From positions 23,351,473 through 23,415,472 of the forward strand of contig NC_069126.1 in NCBI RefSeq assembly GCF_026914265.1: a stretch of 64,000 nucleotides of DNA. The letters run 5' to 3'. A program made the position numbers and the translations under genes. Positions 49,656 through 61,200 of the stretch are shown here, in pieces. The stretch is from Mya arenaria (Eukaryota; Mollusca; Bivalvia; Myida; Myidae). The notes beneath the pieces are model-generated. The model made no database searches, was not told where the DNA came from, and worked only from the letters and a program-made list of their open reading frames with translations. The stretch's first letter is position 1, and each line of letters begins with the position of its first letter.

Positions 49656-52544
49656 AGTCAGCTAGTCAATCCTTCATAAATATAATCCGATACAACGACT
49701 GAATTCAAACTCGATCAATTATACTTTAAACACTGCTCCATGCAAAAACAAAAAACAATCGTAGAAATATGTCTTTTCACACTTAAGAGTACGTCTTTTA
49801 ACCGTTCAACATCCAACGTCATTTCTCTCTATCCTGAAATAAACTATGGGCGAAGTACGTTGCGATTATTTCAGCCGCTACACACCTTTTATCGTCATCT
49901 GAGAATGAGCTTTTAATTGGGCAAAATTGTCATGTTTCGTTACATTGTGAGCAGCCAAGTGTTAACATTACAAATTGACACTTTCAAGCTAAGAAATACA
50001 TCATCCATTCTTGTAATTTGTTAATTGTACTACGTGTGTGGTATTTGACGGCAAGCAAGTAAGACTGAAATGTTCATTCACATGCGTACAAAAATAATCA
50101 ATTATTTCGTAACGAAATCTTAGAAAAATGATAAGGATTTTCAATGAATGTTAGGTATTACAGCAAGGCTAACGTTATACCTAATATAAGCAGGGATAAA
50201 CATAACTACGTTAAGTGTTTAAGTCATTGTAAACAATGAACACCATTGAATGTAATGTACAGTATGTCAACATGCATCAGTAGTACGAGTGGTTAGATGT
50301 TAGCTAGGCCATTACTTTCTGGCCTTACACAATATAATATTTTCGTTTTACTCATGGAGGGATTAATGCATTCAATATTTGGAGCTTAAAATGAGGGAAG
50401 GACAATGATTTTTCAAATTTAATTATAAATTGACCAAAAGTGGCTCGCCTTAACTAATCCTTCCTTCTATCAAATAAATTAGTATAAGGTGTAGTAAGAC
50501 TTGCTTTCATATATAGGGTAAATGATGTGTGGTTCATTGACATAACAAGAAAAGTTAATATGAATTGTTATATGCCTGAAAAAACAACATATTCTAGTAT
50601 TTTGTTTCTAAAATACAGCGCTTATAAAATACCACTGTATTGCACCACTGATATTGAAGATATGAGCGTACTAAAATGTGCTTTTTCCGTTTTCCCGACT
50701 TACCCGATTTTTTGCCACGGACCTAGATGTCTTATATTGCCTTTAGAAATAAGATTTTTCATTTGTTTGATTTAAATCTATCTTAAGTTAGAAAATGAAG
50801 AGTTTTCGTCTTTTAACAATACCAGCGATGCTAATACTGACTGCACAGATGCTCTAAAGCTTTAAACCTATAGTTTTTGGTAAAAGAACTATATCAAGAT
50901 AAAATGAATATAACAAAACTCCCCAATTTTCTTTTCATACCTACCTACCCTATTTATTTAAGGGGGAGGGGTGAAACAAACAAACAAACAAACAAACAAA
51001 CAAACAAACAAACAAACAAACAAACAAACAAACAAACATATTCTTGCTTTTCATGTCTAAATGCTAAATGCAAAATATTTTGGCGTACAATTTATATGCG
51101 TGTACTTGTAGAGTACGTTTAAGTTCACGTATTTATAAAAGGTGCATTTGAGGTGGAAAGTCGTTCACGAAATTTACTTTAAATGTGTACTTGTATGCTT
51201 ACTGATATTCGCATAATCACCTTCCACGTATAACCATAAAAGTCATTTTTAAAGTCAACAATGTGTCCATGTCTGGCTGACGTAGTGCACAAAAGTAGCC
51301 CACGTGTACACTCATCCGTACAAGTTGTGTTTCACAAACTGTCTAATATATAGTACTATAGAAGACGCCAAGAAATAAATGAAAATATCAGATAATATTA
51401 TACACTTAACATGATGTAACTATACTTAAGTTGGGAAGATGGGGATGCGAATAAAACAATAAAGCATATGTCAAAAGTGCGATGGAGTATGCACATGAAT
51501 ATGAACAGGATATGCATAAAGTGGTCTAAGCATGTCATAATTACGCAGACGTGGGGCCGTTCGTATACGTGTGACCTGAGGGCCGTTTTGTGAAGATGCT
51601 CGTACCCTCGATTTTAAATTACAGTACAACACTAAGTATTCCCGAGGTAAGAAATATTTTCTGATTATATATGAAACGGTGATCAAATTTCAGACATCCA
51701 GAGAGACAGTGCCCCATTAGGACTTACCGCCGACCAAGCTTCAGTATATGTTCAGCATAGCTTGTATGCTTGTATTTCTGTGACTTTAAGCAATGCTAAA
51801 ACATTTAGAACAGAAATATTAAGATTGTACACGACTAAGTATGCAATATATGCCCATATATTCGCTAGTGAAATTGAACTTCGAGAAATTAATTGAAAAT
51901 CTGTTTTTGCTTTTAGCTAGAACCGACGAACTTGCTCTGATTAACAATACTTCTTAACGCCCAGTTTTAGGAATGGCCTCAAGATTAAAATCATGGTTAG
52001 CATTAAATCAAATTTTAATGCAATATATTAGTTTATTTTAAGCTCTGTCATTAACAAATAAATGAAAATATTGTATATATTGTATATTATAATATTGATA
52101 ATTGATAAATGCATTGGTACATTCAAAGAATTGGGCTCCTTATACATTCTAGCTCACCGCAGGCTTGGTCATACAGCCATTGAGTGCTTCCCTCCAAGCG
52201 CGTCCAATTCGCATTTCCGCAACATCAACGGGTCGGTGGGTACAGAACGATATGAACACACTTAAATTATTTGTTTATATATCAGCGACCCAAATAATTT
52301 TACTATCTGTTTTTTTTTTCGTACACGCTTCAAAAATCTAATCCGTTTCTTCGATATTGCCATGTTATGTGTTTTTGAATGAAACTTTTAAACCAAATGA
52401 AATGGATATTTGTTAAATTCTGAAAATTAAAAGGGAAATTTTATAAGAACGATACTCGTGGGCACCATCCAGACATGTGTAAAGAGCTTTTTCCTGCCAG
52501 ATTGGAACGAGGGGCGTATTCCTTTTTACAATTTTGTCATTCTT
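49656..52544 (+). repeat. Diverged duplicate of the P450-B upstream block
   Basis: Starts ACAGTCAGCTAGTCAATCCT, as at 34905. It stays collinear with 34905-38400: GTTAAGTGTTTAAGTCATTG (35808/50210), the GGCTCGCC-TTAACTAATC segment (36050/50442), GATGGAGT-TGCACA (36478/51481), and the TTCCGCAACATCAACGGGTC block (38265/52215). Many substitutions and deletions. It brings the P450-C remnant with it. Confidence 0.7.
50974..51038. repeat. (CAAA)n microsatellite
   Basis: About 16 perfect CAAA units. Confidence 0.95.
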
Positions 52545-52965
52545 TCATGAATTGTGTTCAAAATAAAAGGCCACATTCACGGCGAGTAATGGAAATCTAG
52601 TTTGACGGTATGCAGATGGCGTAAATTAACGATCATGTACGGAAATTAAAAAAAATCACAATATAGATCACTGCGTAAGAAATAATAGCATTCGTTGTTA
52701 AACCTTCATGGTTCAAAACGGTTTCTGTCTACTGGCACCATTCATACACACAGACGGTTACAATTACATTCGTTGAAAAGCACACAGGTATTGAAGACGT
52801 GTATATATATATTAGTTGGGAAACATCATGATTGGTTTCAGTATGCATATTCCAGTCCACCAGAAGGGTGAACTTAAATTCATTGTAAATCCTCCATGGT
52901 GTATGTCTCCTGCAGGTATCAGTCATACGGTTACACTCATATTCGCAAAAACCATCTACAGACGG

Positions 52966-53043
52966 CACTGGCACCGGATTTTCAAACTTAATCATTTTTA
53001 AAAAAAATCAAAACAATCTTAGTTTGAAAATCCGGTGCCAGTG
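52966..53043. repeat. Perfect 23-bp inverted repeat in pseudogene C
   Basis: CACTGGCACCGGATTTTCAA (plus ACT) at 52966-52988 and its exact complement at 53021-53043, separated by 32 nt of AT-rich loop. It lies among the decayed acceptor units, and its CAGACGGCACTGGCACC resembles an inverted piece of those units. Confidence 0.8.
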
Positions 53044-54248
53044 ACAGACGGGTACATTATGTTCATTGTAAAACGGTCATGACTGGTTCCTGACTTCAGT
53101 CTCGTAGACGGATACGCTTATTTTCAATAAAAAATGTCCATATTTGAAATCAAATTACGCGTTAAGTTTAGAATGACAGCTTTGAGACTTTACGAATGGG
53201 TACAGAAAAAAGTAAGCATTAAATCTACAGTTTATTTCATTAGATAGTGTCACACATATTATGTACAATTATATTCCTTGTAACGAGGCCATGTTAAGAT
53301 TCTGTCTGCCGGTAAAAGACAGGTAGACACTTATTTTAAATTTAAAACCTCCCTATTGGATTCCCACATGCAGGTACCAATCACATCTTTTCTATGAAGC
53401 TTTAAATTGTAGCCATATTCAAAGAAGTGATAAATTTGCAATGTAAAACTGTTGGAATCTTTATTCCGATATAACCTGGTTCTGATAACTTCATCAAGTG
53501 TAAAACTAATTGTATGTCTCGCCGCACAAGTAAGTTTCAAACTTTTCAAGAACCCGCGTATTTTAAAGCTGTCATTGCCACGAGGTTGTTCCACAAAGCG
53601 CTTATAGTGGGTGCGCTTCAGTTTAATGATCTTATCTATACGATAAGATACCGCAACAATTTTGTGGTGATGAATTTCCATAATTCCCTTTTTCATATTC
53701 TCTTTGATCTTCGGCACCTAACAGGTTTAGTATTGATAGAACTCATACAGTCGTAAAACATCCCACGCTTCATTAATGAATTGATAATCATGTATTTATT
53801 GTTTATGTATATTGAAATATTATTCTAAAATATTCTAATAAATACTGTGACCCCATATTTCTCGAATTGACATCCATGCACGTGCATATAACTATATAGG
53901 CTACAATAGCAGTATTAGATAAACAACGCGACTGTGGACGGCAATTTGAAGTTTCCGGCCTGAGCGATTTCTACACGAGGATGGATCCCAGCTACCAGAA
54001 ACCAGCGACTTCAGACGCAGGATGCTTTACTCTTATATGTGTGTGCCTTAATGAAGTTTAGGCAATACTTAACTGTAGAATAGCAGCATATCTTCGCTAT
54101 ATTATAAAGAAGAACTAAAAAAATAATCATGATGTCCTAATGTGAAAGCATTTCCGAAATACATATTACCGGTACCTAAACATTCGTACACAAGGAAAAT
54201 GGATACTTGAGGTAAAGCAACAAGAAGAAAATAAACATACCATTTCAT

Positions 54249-54584
54249 CATTCGGAACTCCTCGGCCATTTTATCGAAAACAACCTCGGATGTATACCGG
54301 TACATCAGTTGAAGTAGTCCGTAAATTTTTGAATAATATCATTAATTAAATGTAGTGTTTAAGAGTTGTATTTATTGCTCTCAGTTTAAATTGATTACCA
54401 GTGAAGTGTATTATTGCAAACATGATTAAGATTCCCAAGAGTTAAGTCATAAAGTTTAACGACTAATTCAGATTACTACGCGATCTATTTGCAGCGGACT
54501 TAAACGTACCACTTTTTGAGTATGTAAACCGTCCAAATACATCCGAGGTTGTTTTTGAAAATAATGGCCGAGGAGTTCCGAATG
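54249..54584. mobile_element. MITE with ~49-bp TIRs and 10-bp target duplication (Mutator-like)
   Basis: A 336-bp element with inverted ends CATTCGGAACTCCTCGGCCA (continuing to CCTCGGATGTAT). It is flanked by ACCATTTCAT at 54239-54248 and 54585-54594. The paralogous intron 6 of P450-B (near 47222-47235) reads ATTTCATTTCATAGAAC without it, giving an empty site. Long TIRs and a 9-10-bp duplication fit MULE-type non-autonomous elements. Confidence 0.85.
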
Positions 54585-55656
54585 ACCATTTCATGGAACA
54601 CTTTCTATTATTAACATGACTTGAATATACAATCGATTACAACAGGTTAAACTATACTAATATTACTAAAGAAAAGAAGCAGTAGCGTTCCTTTACCATT
54701 GCTGTGACTGAAACAGGAATGGCGATTACCTATCAAAACTCTCATTTCAGTGTTAAGGTAAAAGTAAAGATATTTATCGTAAAAGCAAGAACAACAACAT
54801 AAACCAGCCAAAGTTATACAGTAATATCAAGGCGTTTCTTACAGCCGCCTTAGATATTTCTGTTATTGATGAATAATTGGAAAGTCACTTTCGGATTGGA
54901 CTTAAAACAAGTTATGGCCTTTTCGGAAGTTGAAGACACAAATTGTAGCCGTACTTGTTTATTAATCAGTTACTTGTTACATTCCTCTCGGTGTGGGTTT
55001 ACGATCCTGCATGTGCGTGAAGAGTACATACAGCCGGAAGTTCCTCTTTTACACATTGTCCCTACGTTACAGCGTGCTTTTCCCTCCACCCCACCCCCGC
55101 CCCCTTCCCCCCGGAGCAGGAACTGGAACCAACACCAGACATCAATGCACAATTGCTGTCTTAACACTTTCCGGTTCACCTCCATAACCGCTTTTTCACT
55201 GATGCGCGGCGCAATGATATTTGTCTCTCATTTGAACAACTGCCTTTCTACAAATTATGATGTCCGTTATGGTTTGAATTAATCATCATTTATACTCAGA
55301 CTCAACTGTCCTTGTTAATTTAGTCAGACACCAAAAAAACCCTCAATTCCTCCTGTTGGTAGTCTTTCTTGTAGCCCCGAGAAAGCACACTTTTTTGCAT
55401 AGCTCACACTTGAGAAAGTGACTGGAGTTAGGAAGTGACTTAAGATGTTTTATAAATACCGGCCCATGTCATTTTCAATCATTGAAACGGTGAGGTATTA
55501 CCAAATTTAGCCATGATGTGACTCGCTCATGTTTTTGAAGCCAAAAATTAGTTTTCTCGGTAATGCATATGAAAACACTTATTTTATCATTTTTTTACTC
55601 TATGATATAAAAAATTGTAGAAAAACAGTACAGTTATAACATAAAAAGGTATTTTG

Positions 55657-55732
55657 GCTTTAGTGGGGTTCGAACCCATGCCGGTAAAGTAAAACAGAAA
55701 ACAGCCGGCTAGTCCACACGGCCACCGGGACT
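55657..55732 (-). repeat. tRNA-like SINE head, degenerate
   Basis: The minus strand reads GTCCCGGTGGCCGTGTGGAC (A-box region) and 40 nt later GGGTTCGAACCCCAC (B box, T-arm). The acceptor ends do not pair and the anticodon arm is T-rich and distorted. It is therefore a tRNA-derived repeat or a dead tRNA, not a working tRNA gene. Confidence 0.45.
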
Positions 55733-56264
55733 TTAACAAAGGTCATGGATATGTTTACCTGTTAACTAAACATTGATAACATCACATAATAATGTCACTC
55801 AACCAATCACGCAACACCACAGTCGTAATTAATTTTCCATCGCGTTATAAACGCTAATGAAATTTGAGGTCTTAAAAGACGATATTTGAGCGAATATCAA
55901 CATTTCTTGAAAGGTTTCAGCTTTTGGTATTTTTGTTTTAACACTTCTTATGATTTGTCAACTTTATTATGTAAAAATTAAAAAAGTGCATTTAACAAAC
56001 TATGAGCGAGTCACTTTAAAAGTTTAAATGCCGACTAATTCCCCTTTGTAGGTAAATACAATCAATGCGAGTTGCTTCCCTTATACCATACAACTTTTAA
56101 ACGACACTTAATTAAACAACTGAATGATCTTTGATCAACTCGATGAAAAACATGACTTAATTGCCCTATTAAAATGCACATTTTTAAAAGTTATAATCAT
56201 GGCACCTGACTGACTCTGACGGCATGTTTTCTGACTCGTAGAGATTTAAGGTCCTTATCCCCCA

Positions 56265-56320
56265 CTATCCCCGGTATACACCCGGACCTGGGGAAGGGGG
56301 GCGTGGCATATTATCATCGA
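56265..56320. repeat. Fragment of the CCCCGGTATAC-CCCGGACCTGGGG element
   Basis: CTATCCCCGGTATACACCCG, then GACCTGGGGAAGGGGGGCGT, matches the right end of the element at 57191-57475. The other end is missing. Confidence 0.6.
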
Positions 56321-57190
56321 TATAAACAGTCCAAATATGATGGCTTGCAGTTGTACATTTCGTCATTAAATAATGTTAACACAAACACGCGTATTTATCA
56401 GTGACGGTGGGTGATACGGGCCTGAAAATAGATCAAATAAGTGCTATTATCTGAACCAATGCAACATGTAATATATGCATGAACACTATGTAATTATTCA
56501 AATGTAGATGAAAAACAGAACTATTCTCCCCCGTATTTATGCGTTTAATTGCTGTTTTAATTTAATCTATTGTTTAAGTTAGTTAACTGGTCATAATAAA
56601 GCCATATTCTATGTTACAAAATATTTATCATTTACCTGGTGTAATGTAACCTTAAGCGTAAAAGCCTATTAGGGGGAAATAATGCGTAAAGCAATGTTTA
56701 CCTTGACTTAAGGTAACTACTTCCCTTGAAAGTAGGAATAACCAGGAAGAATAATATTTCGATGAAGTGTTAGGTTTTCTACTTTTGGTTTAAAATGGTT
56801 AAACCTATGTATTTTGGAAAATACGCTGGTAAATACAGTTGTTATAGGGGCGAATTATAGCATGATCGTTTCATACGATACTGGAATATTGTCGATAGCC
56901 GTTCGTTACATTTGATTGTTTTCAATTAAGCCAGGACAAAGCTTAAGAATAGCTAGATCTTGATTTAAATAAAGCTTTCGGGTGAGTAAGATTTAATATA
57001 AGATATGTTTTAAGACAATTTTGTAAATGGAAAACTTTATCATAAAATAAATGGCTATACTTATGTCAATATGTTTTTATATAATAAACAATTTTATCAT
57101 TTTTATAACATTACCATAAAGCAACTTTCGATTTAACATAATGCACAGTATATTATTTAATTTTGTGTTAAATCTACTTCCGTTTTGATT

Positions 57191-57475
57191 ATGCACCAGT
57201 CAATTGTAACCACGGCCCCCAGGTCCGGGAAATAGCGGGGACGTTGACTTTGGCCCACGTCGCCCTGCGGAGACGAACTGCTAGTAAAATCCCCACCAAA
57301 TGCCCGCGCACCCCTGGGACTCTACGTATTTTTGGCGCGAAGACAAACCCACCGCATTCACCCACCCGGCACTGTTGGGCCACCTGGAAGGTAAAAACTC
57401 GGCAAATTTCCCCGGCTATCTCCGGTATACCCCCGGACCTGGGGGGGGGGGCGTGGTTACAACTGACTGATGCAT
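57191..57475. mobile_element. GC-rich inverted-repeat element (MITE)
   Basis: The left end ATGCACCAGTCAATTGTAAC continues into CACGGCCCCCAGGTCCGGG and is mirrored at the right by CCCCGGACCTGGGG, GCGTGGTTACAACTGACTGA and TGCAT. A poly-G run of 12 lies in the right arm. It is GC-rich against its surroundings. Confidence 0.75.
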
Positions 57476-57611
57476 TATTTGCATGGAAATACAAGTGTAT
57501 GTTGATGTTTCTTGTAAAGCTCAGTTTTAATAGTAGTACCGGTCTTTTATTCGTTTTTCGGACAAGTAGTATCTAGGTATTGTGACCACACTCCGAGTTA
57601 TTGAAGTTACT

Positions 57612-57945
57612 GTTTAAAGCTGCACTCTCACAGATTGGACGTTTTGACAACTTTTTGTTTTTTTGTCTTGGAACGAAGCCATTTTTTTGCGAAAATGCAT
57701 GGAAACCAATTATAAAAGACTGCTGACAAAAAAATAGATCGCAGATTTTTACATTTAAGTTCAAAAATTGGTGTTTTATACCTAAAACATTATTTTTTTG
57801 AACATAAATATGAAAATCTGCAATCTGATATTTTGTCAGCAACCTCTTATCATTGGTTTGCAGATATTTACACATAAATGTGTTCTTTCCAAGACAGAAA
57901 ATAAATAGTTGTAAAAACGGTATATTTGTGAGAGTGCAGCTTTAA
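57612..57945. mobile_element. MITE, GCACTCTCACAGATT family (full length)
   Basis: TTTAAAGCTGCACTCTCACA at the left and GTGAGAGTGCAGCTTTAA at the right, inverted. An inner palindromic pair (GCTGACAAA-AAATAGATCGCAG against CTGCAATCTGATATTTTGTC) extends the fold. Same family as 7339-7657. Confidence 0.8.
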
Positions 57946-58236
57946 TCTCAATGACGAGGATAGTGGGTGGAGTAACTGATTTGTACCATGTTTGGAAGGA
58001 CAACGTCAAATAAGTAGCGTGCATATAAGGGAATAGCGTTGTAATGTATCCACACGATAGTTACAGCACGGTTATACGCCACCTACTTCTGATCTTTACG
58101 ATATGGTACTTACTGAACAGGCGAAACGAAAGGAAACACTCACACATGGTAGAACATGTATTTTATCGTATACGATATATTTTACAGATAAATGAGAATC
58201 AGGTTGAGCTATAGACGCAAAATTAGTTAGAAGAGG

Positions 58237-61200
58237 ATGCCGCTCCGGTGTTGCGCATGCGCGGCTGATGTCGGGCTACAACCGGAAACATGCCCAGTAT
58301 GTCACAAGGTGAGAATTGGGAAATTGAACAAAAAATGATTAAATAACAATATTTCCTGATAAAATCATCTAACTAGTCAGCTAAAACGCGTTTAAATTGA
58401 GATTCCTGTTCAGAGGTGGACATAGGATTTTGCGTAAGAGGGTGCAACTTAAGTTAACTACTTGCGATGCGTGCCTCCTTTCACATAATTGAAAATTAAT
58501 GCCTCTTTAACGTGTTATTTGGTTTGGGGTAATTTAAGCCCTAAATGAATGTTTCAATGTGTATTTCATGCAATCTTTCCCACAAAAAAGACGTACATAG
58601 TTCGCTCGGGTAATTTCAGGGGTGAGGAGATCGGATATGGTGCTGCGAAAGTGCTACTTCTCTGTTTACCCTTAATATTCAATATCATTCAAGCTATGTT
58701 TTCCATTCTTATCAAAAGAGGCACCAGCTTATTGTGAACATCAATATCGAAAAAGGACTTGAATTCAGACCATAACATTGTTACGAATACAACCTACATG
58801 CAGCCAATGGAATTGCAGATAGGCAATCATTAAGTATTAGGCTTAATTATTAAGAATTTCAACTTTCGCGGGTGTTTAAAGGTCCGCCTACTGCCACTCA
58901 TCCGATACACAATCCCTGCGTCAGAGTTTGCGTAAGAATGTGTCAGCCAATGAGGTTATATTCTGTAAGTCAGTTAGATGACTTGAATTAAAATCTTAAT
59001 GATTAAGAACGTCATCTTACTATTACACAATCAATCATGTATGTCCTGCAAACACGACTACTCACTATACCCCACGTTATACCCAACTTGTGGGTTCAGT
59101 GTGTGTGTTTGTGGGGGGGGGGGTTACCCGGCGCCCCCCCCCCCCTAAAAAAATCGTCCAAGTTTACAAGTTTCAATATAGGAGAAGAAAAGTAATAAAA
59201 TACGCACCAAATGCACCATTTCAGACTATAAATTGTTAACACTTTCTACGGGGAGGACTCCCAAACACCCATGCCATCAATTTAAACCAAATAAATTTCG
59301 TTTCTGAGGGAGGGGCGCTAGTAAATAGGATACGCCCCTACGTTACGCCCCCCACTAACGTCGAATCCTGCAACCGCCCCTGTACCCGATCGTTTTGGCC
59401 AAATGACAAGAAACAAACACATGTTTTGGCCGAATAACAGCGGATGTATAACACTTGTTATCCATATCTAGTATAAATATATTTGACTTGATTGAGATGA
59501 GTTTTTAGTTTATTTAAAGTTTTATTTGTATCATTAAATTTCATTGAACAACAGACACATACTACTATTAGGTAGAATCGCGAAGATTAACAAGGCAGCT
59601 AAGGGCTAGGAGCTAATATATCTCTCTATGTGTTCTTTCTAGGGGTTTTGTCTGAGTTGTTGCGCAATGAAAGCGAAAATGACGTCCCATCCGGTTCGTA
59701 AGCGGAAGTGCGAGTGTGACGCATTCATCACGCTTAGTAAGTAATGAGGTCCACACATGAATTATTAAAAATGGGGATTAAGACTTATTTAAATATATTA
59801 TTCATACTTCTCATAATACACTCTTGGTATCATCCTTACGTAATGTTACTTACATGATGTTACATCTATTTATCTTAATGTGTATTTAAAAAAAAGAATA
59901 AAATGTTGAATCAGTATTCTACTTTTCAGTTTTGTTTATTTTTAACATAAGCCGCTTTGTCTATGTAATAAAGTCATATGACTAGTTCTTACCTGGTTAC
60001 AGAGGGAGGCCCGGTCACCGATCCTGTGGTGACTCGCCCAACGCACTCCAGTATTGAGGCCCCGACAAGCGTGAAAGGTACACAAGTAGTTTACCGACGT
60101 TTTCAGTGTCAGAACATAAAAACAATAGTTGTTAAATATAAATTAGTAAAAAATATAAATAATTTAATTATCAGAGTGTTAAGAACGTTATGTATGTTAT
60201 GTTTAAATTATCTTGAGAGCAGTTGCTATTTTCCTGTTCCTCATTAATTGTTTGTGCTGTTTTTTCACCTTTAGTTTATCGTTTCAAACAGGCCAATTAG
60301 AGCGAAGAATTTTAGGCATTTTTTGGTTATAATTGGACGTGCAATGTTGTTTCTTTTGACCAATAATTTGGGTCCAAATTTCGGCCCCTTTTCAAATACT
60401 TCACATATACTTCATTCCCAAGTGTAAAAGTAAAATCCTTTATTTTAGTTTTTTCAACCCCCAGTAAATAATGAATAAATAGTTTTAATACGAAATTGAA
60501 CCCTAAAACATTTTTTATGGCAAGGTTTGTGTATTATTAAGGAAACAAACTAAATCACATCTTTTTTTATCTTTTCTGGTTACGTTTTAATGCTTTCTTG
60601 TTCATTTTGTAGGCAAATTTGGAAGTCCCGACTTTAGTATACTCAGTTTTGCCAATCAAAAAGGTCCCCGCCCCATTTCCAGAATTGTGATAAAGGCAAT
60701 CACTTGACTGAGTCGAATAATATATTGGGTCATGAAGTCAACTTACCATCAATGCACTATAAGTAATTTCCTTGGAATTAATTTGTTTCGTTTGTAATAC
60801 ATCAACACAAACTATACTTACAATTTTTGAACAGTCATCAATATCATTAATCTCCTTTGATAAAGAGTTAAATTAATTGTATAAGCAACTTATTTTAACT
60901 TGTAAATTATACCGACTATTCTAGGTAATAACGGCCAAATCAATAGCAATGACTTGACACGACCGGCCGATACAAGAAGGACCAGCTTGAACGCACAAAC
61001 AATGCAAAACAATCGAACTGCCGTCGCCAATAACTATCAAGGGTATTCTACCTTTAGCAAGACTGTAGGTAATAAAAACAAAAACATGGTACAGGATGCA
61101 CATGTGTCCTCACATGGTGATTTCGACGATGACTTCTACGACGAGGATATCCCCTGGGAGAACGGTAGTGGCAATGGTCAGGGAAATTATTCCCACTACA

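Larger units (their letters stand above)
52545..55100 (+). pseudogene. Cytochrome P450 C pseudogene, exons 2-4 deleted
   Basis: A dead copy of the neighbouring P450 gene. The exon 1 remnant (about 52545-52650) aligns with residues 127-160 and has GAA changed to TAA in the segment encoding QMAEIND. Exons 2-4 are absent. Decayed splice-acceptor units lie at about 52735-53390, and the exon 5 start GTACCAATCACATCTT (53374) runs into unrelated sequence. Exon 6 is recognisable at 53930-54022 (the paralogue's WSFRPERF stretch is frameshifted). Exon 7 is at about 54986-55090 with the heme loop as GVGLRSCMC, so the Gly after Cys is lost, and the C-terminus is gone. Introns are also related to P450-B, so it is a genomic duplicate, not a retrocopy. 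Confidence 0.85.
55101..58236. other. Intergenic between P450-C and the OTU gene
   Basis: No gene is recognised. It holds the tRNA-like fragment at 55657-55732 and the inverted-repeat elements listed at 56265, 57191 and 57612. The open frames overlapping 57189-57576 are explained by the GC-rich element there. Confidence 0.5.

Noticed and set aside
53331..53717. 128-codon minus-strand open frame
   Set aside because: It overlaps the exon 5 remnant and intron of pseudogene C, whose homology with P450-B is on the plus strand and explains the sequence.
57189..57576. Overlapping open frames of about 100 codons on both strands
   Set aside because: Both are produced by the GC-rich inverted-repeat element at 57191-57475, which has few stop codons.
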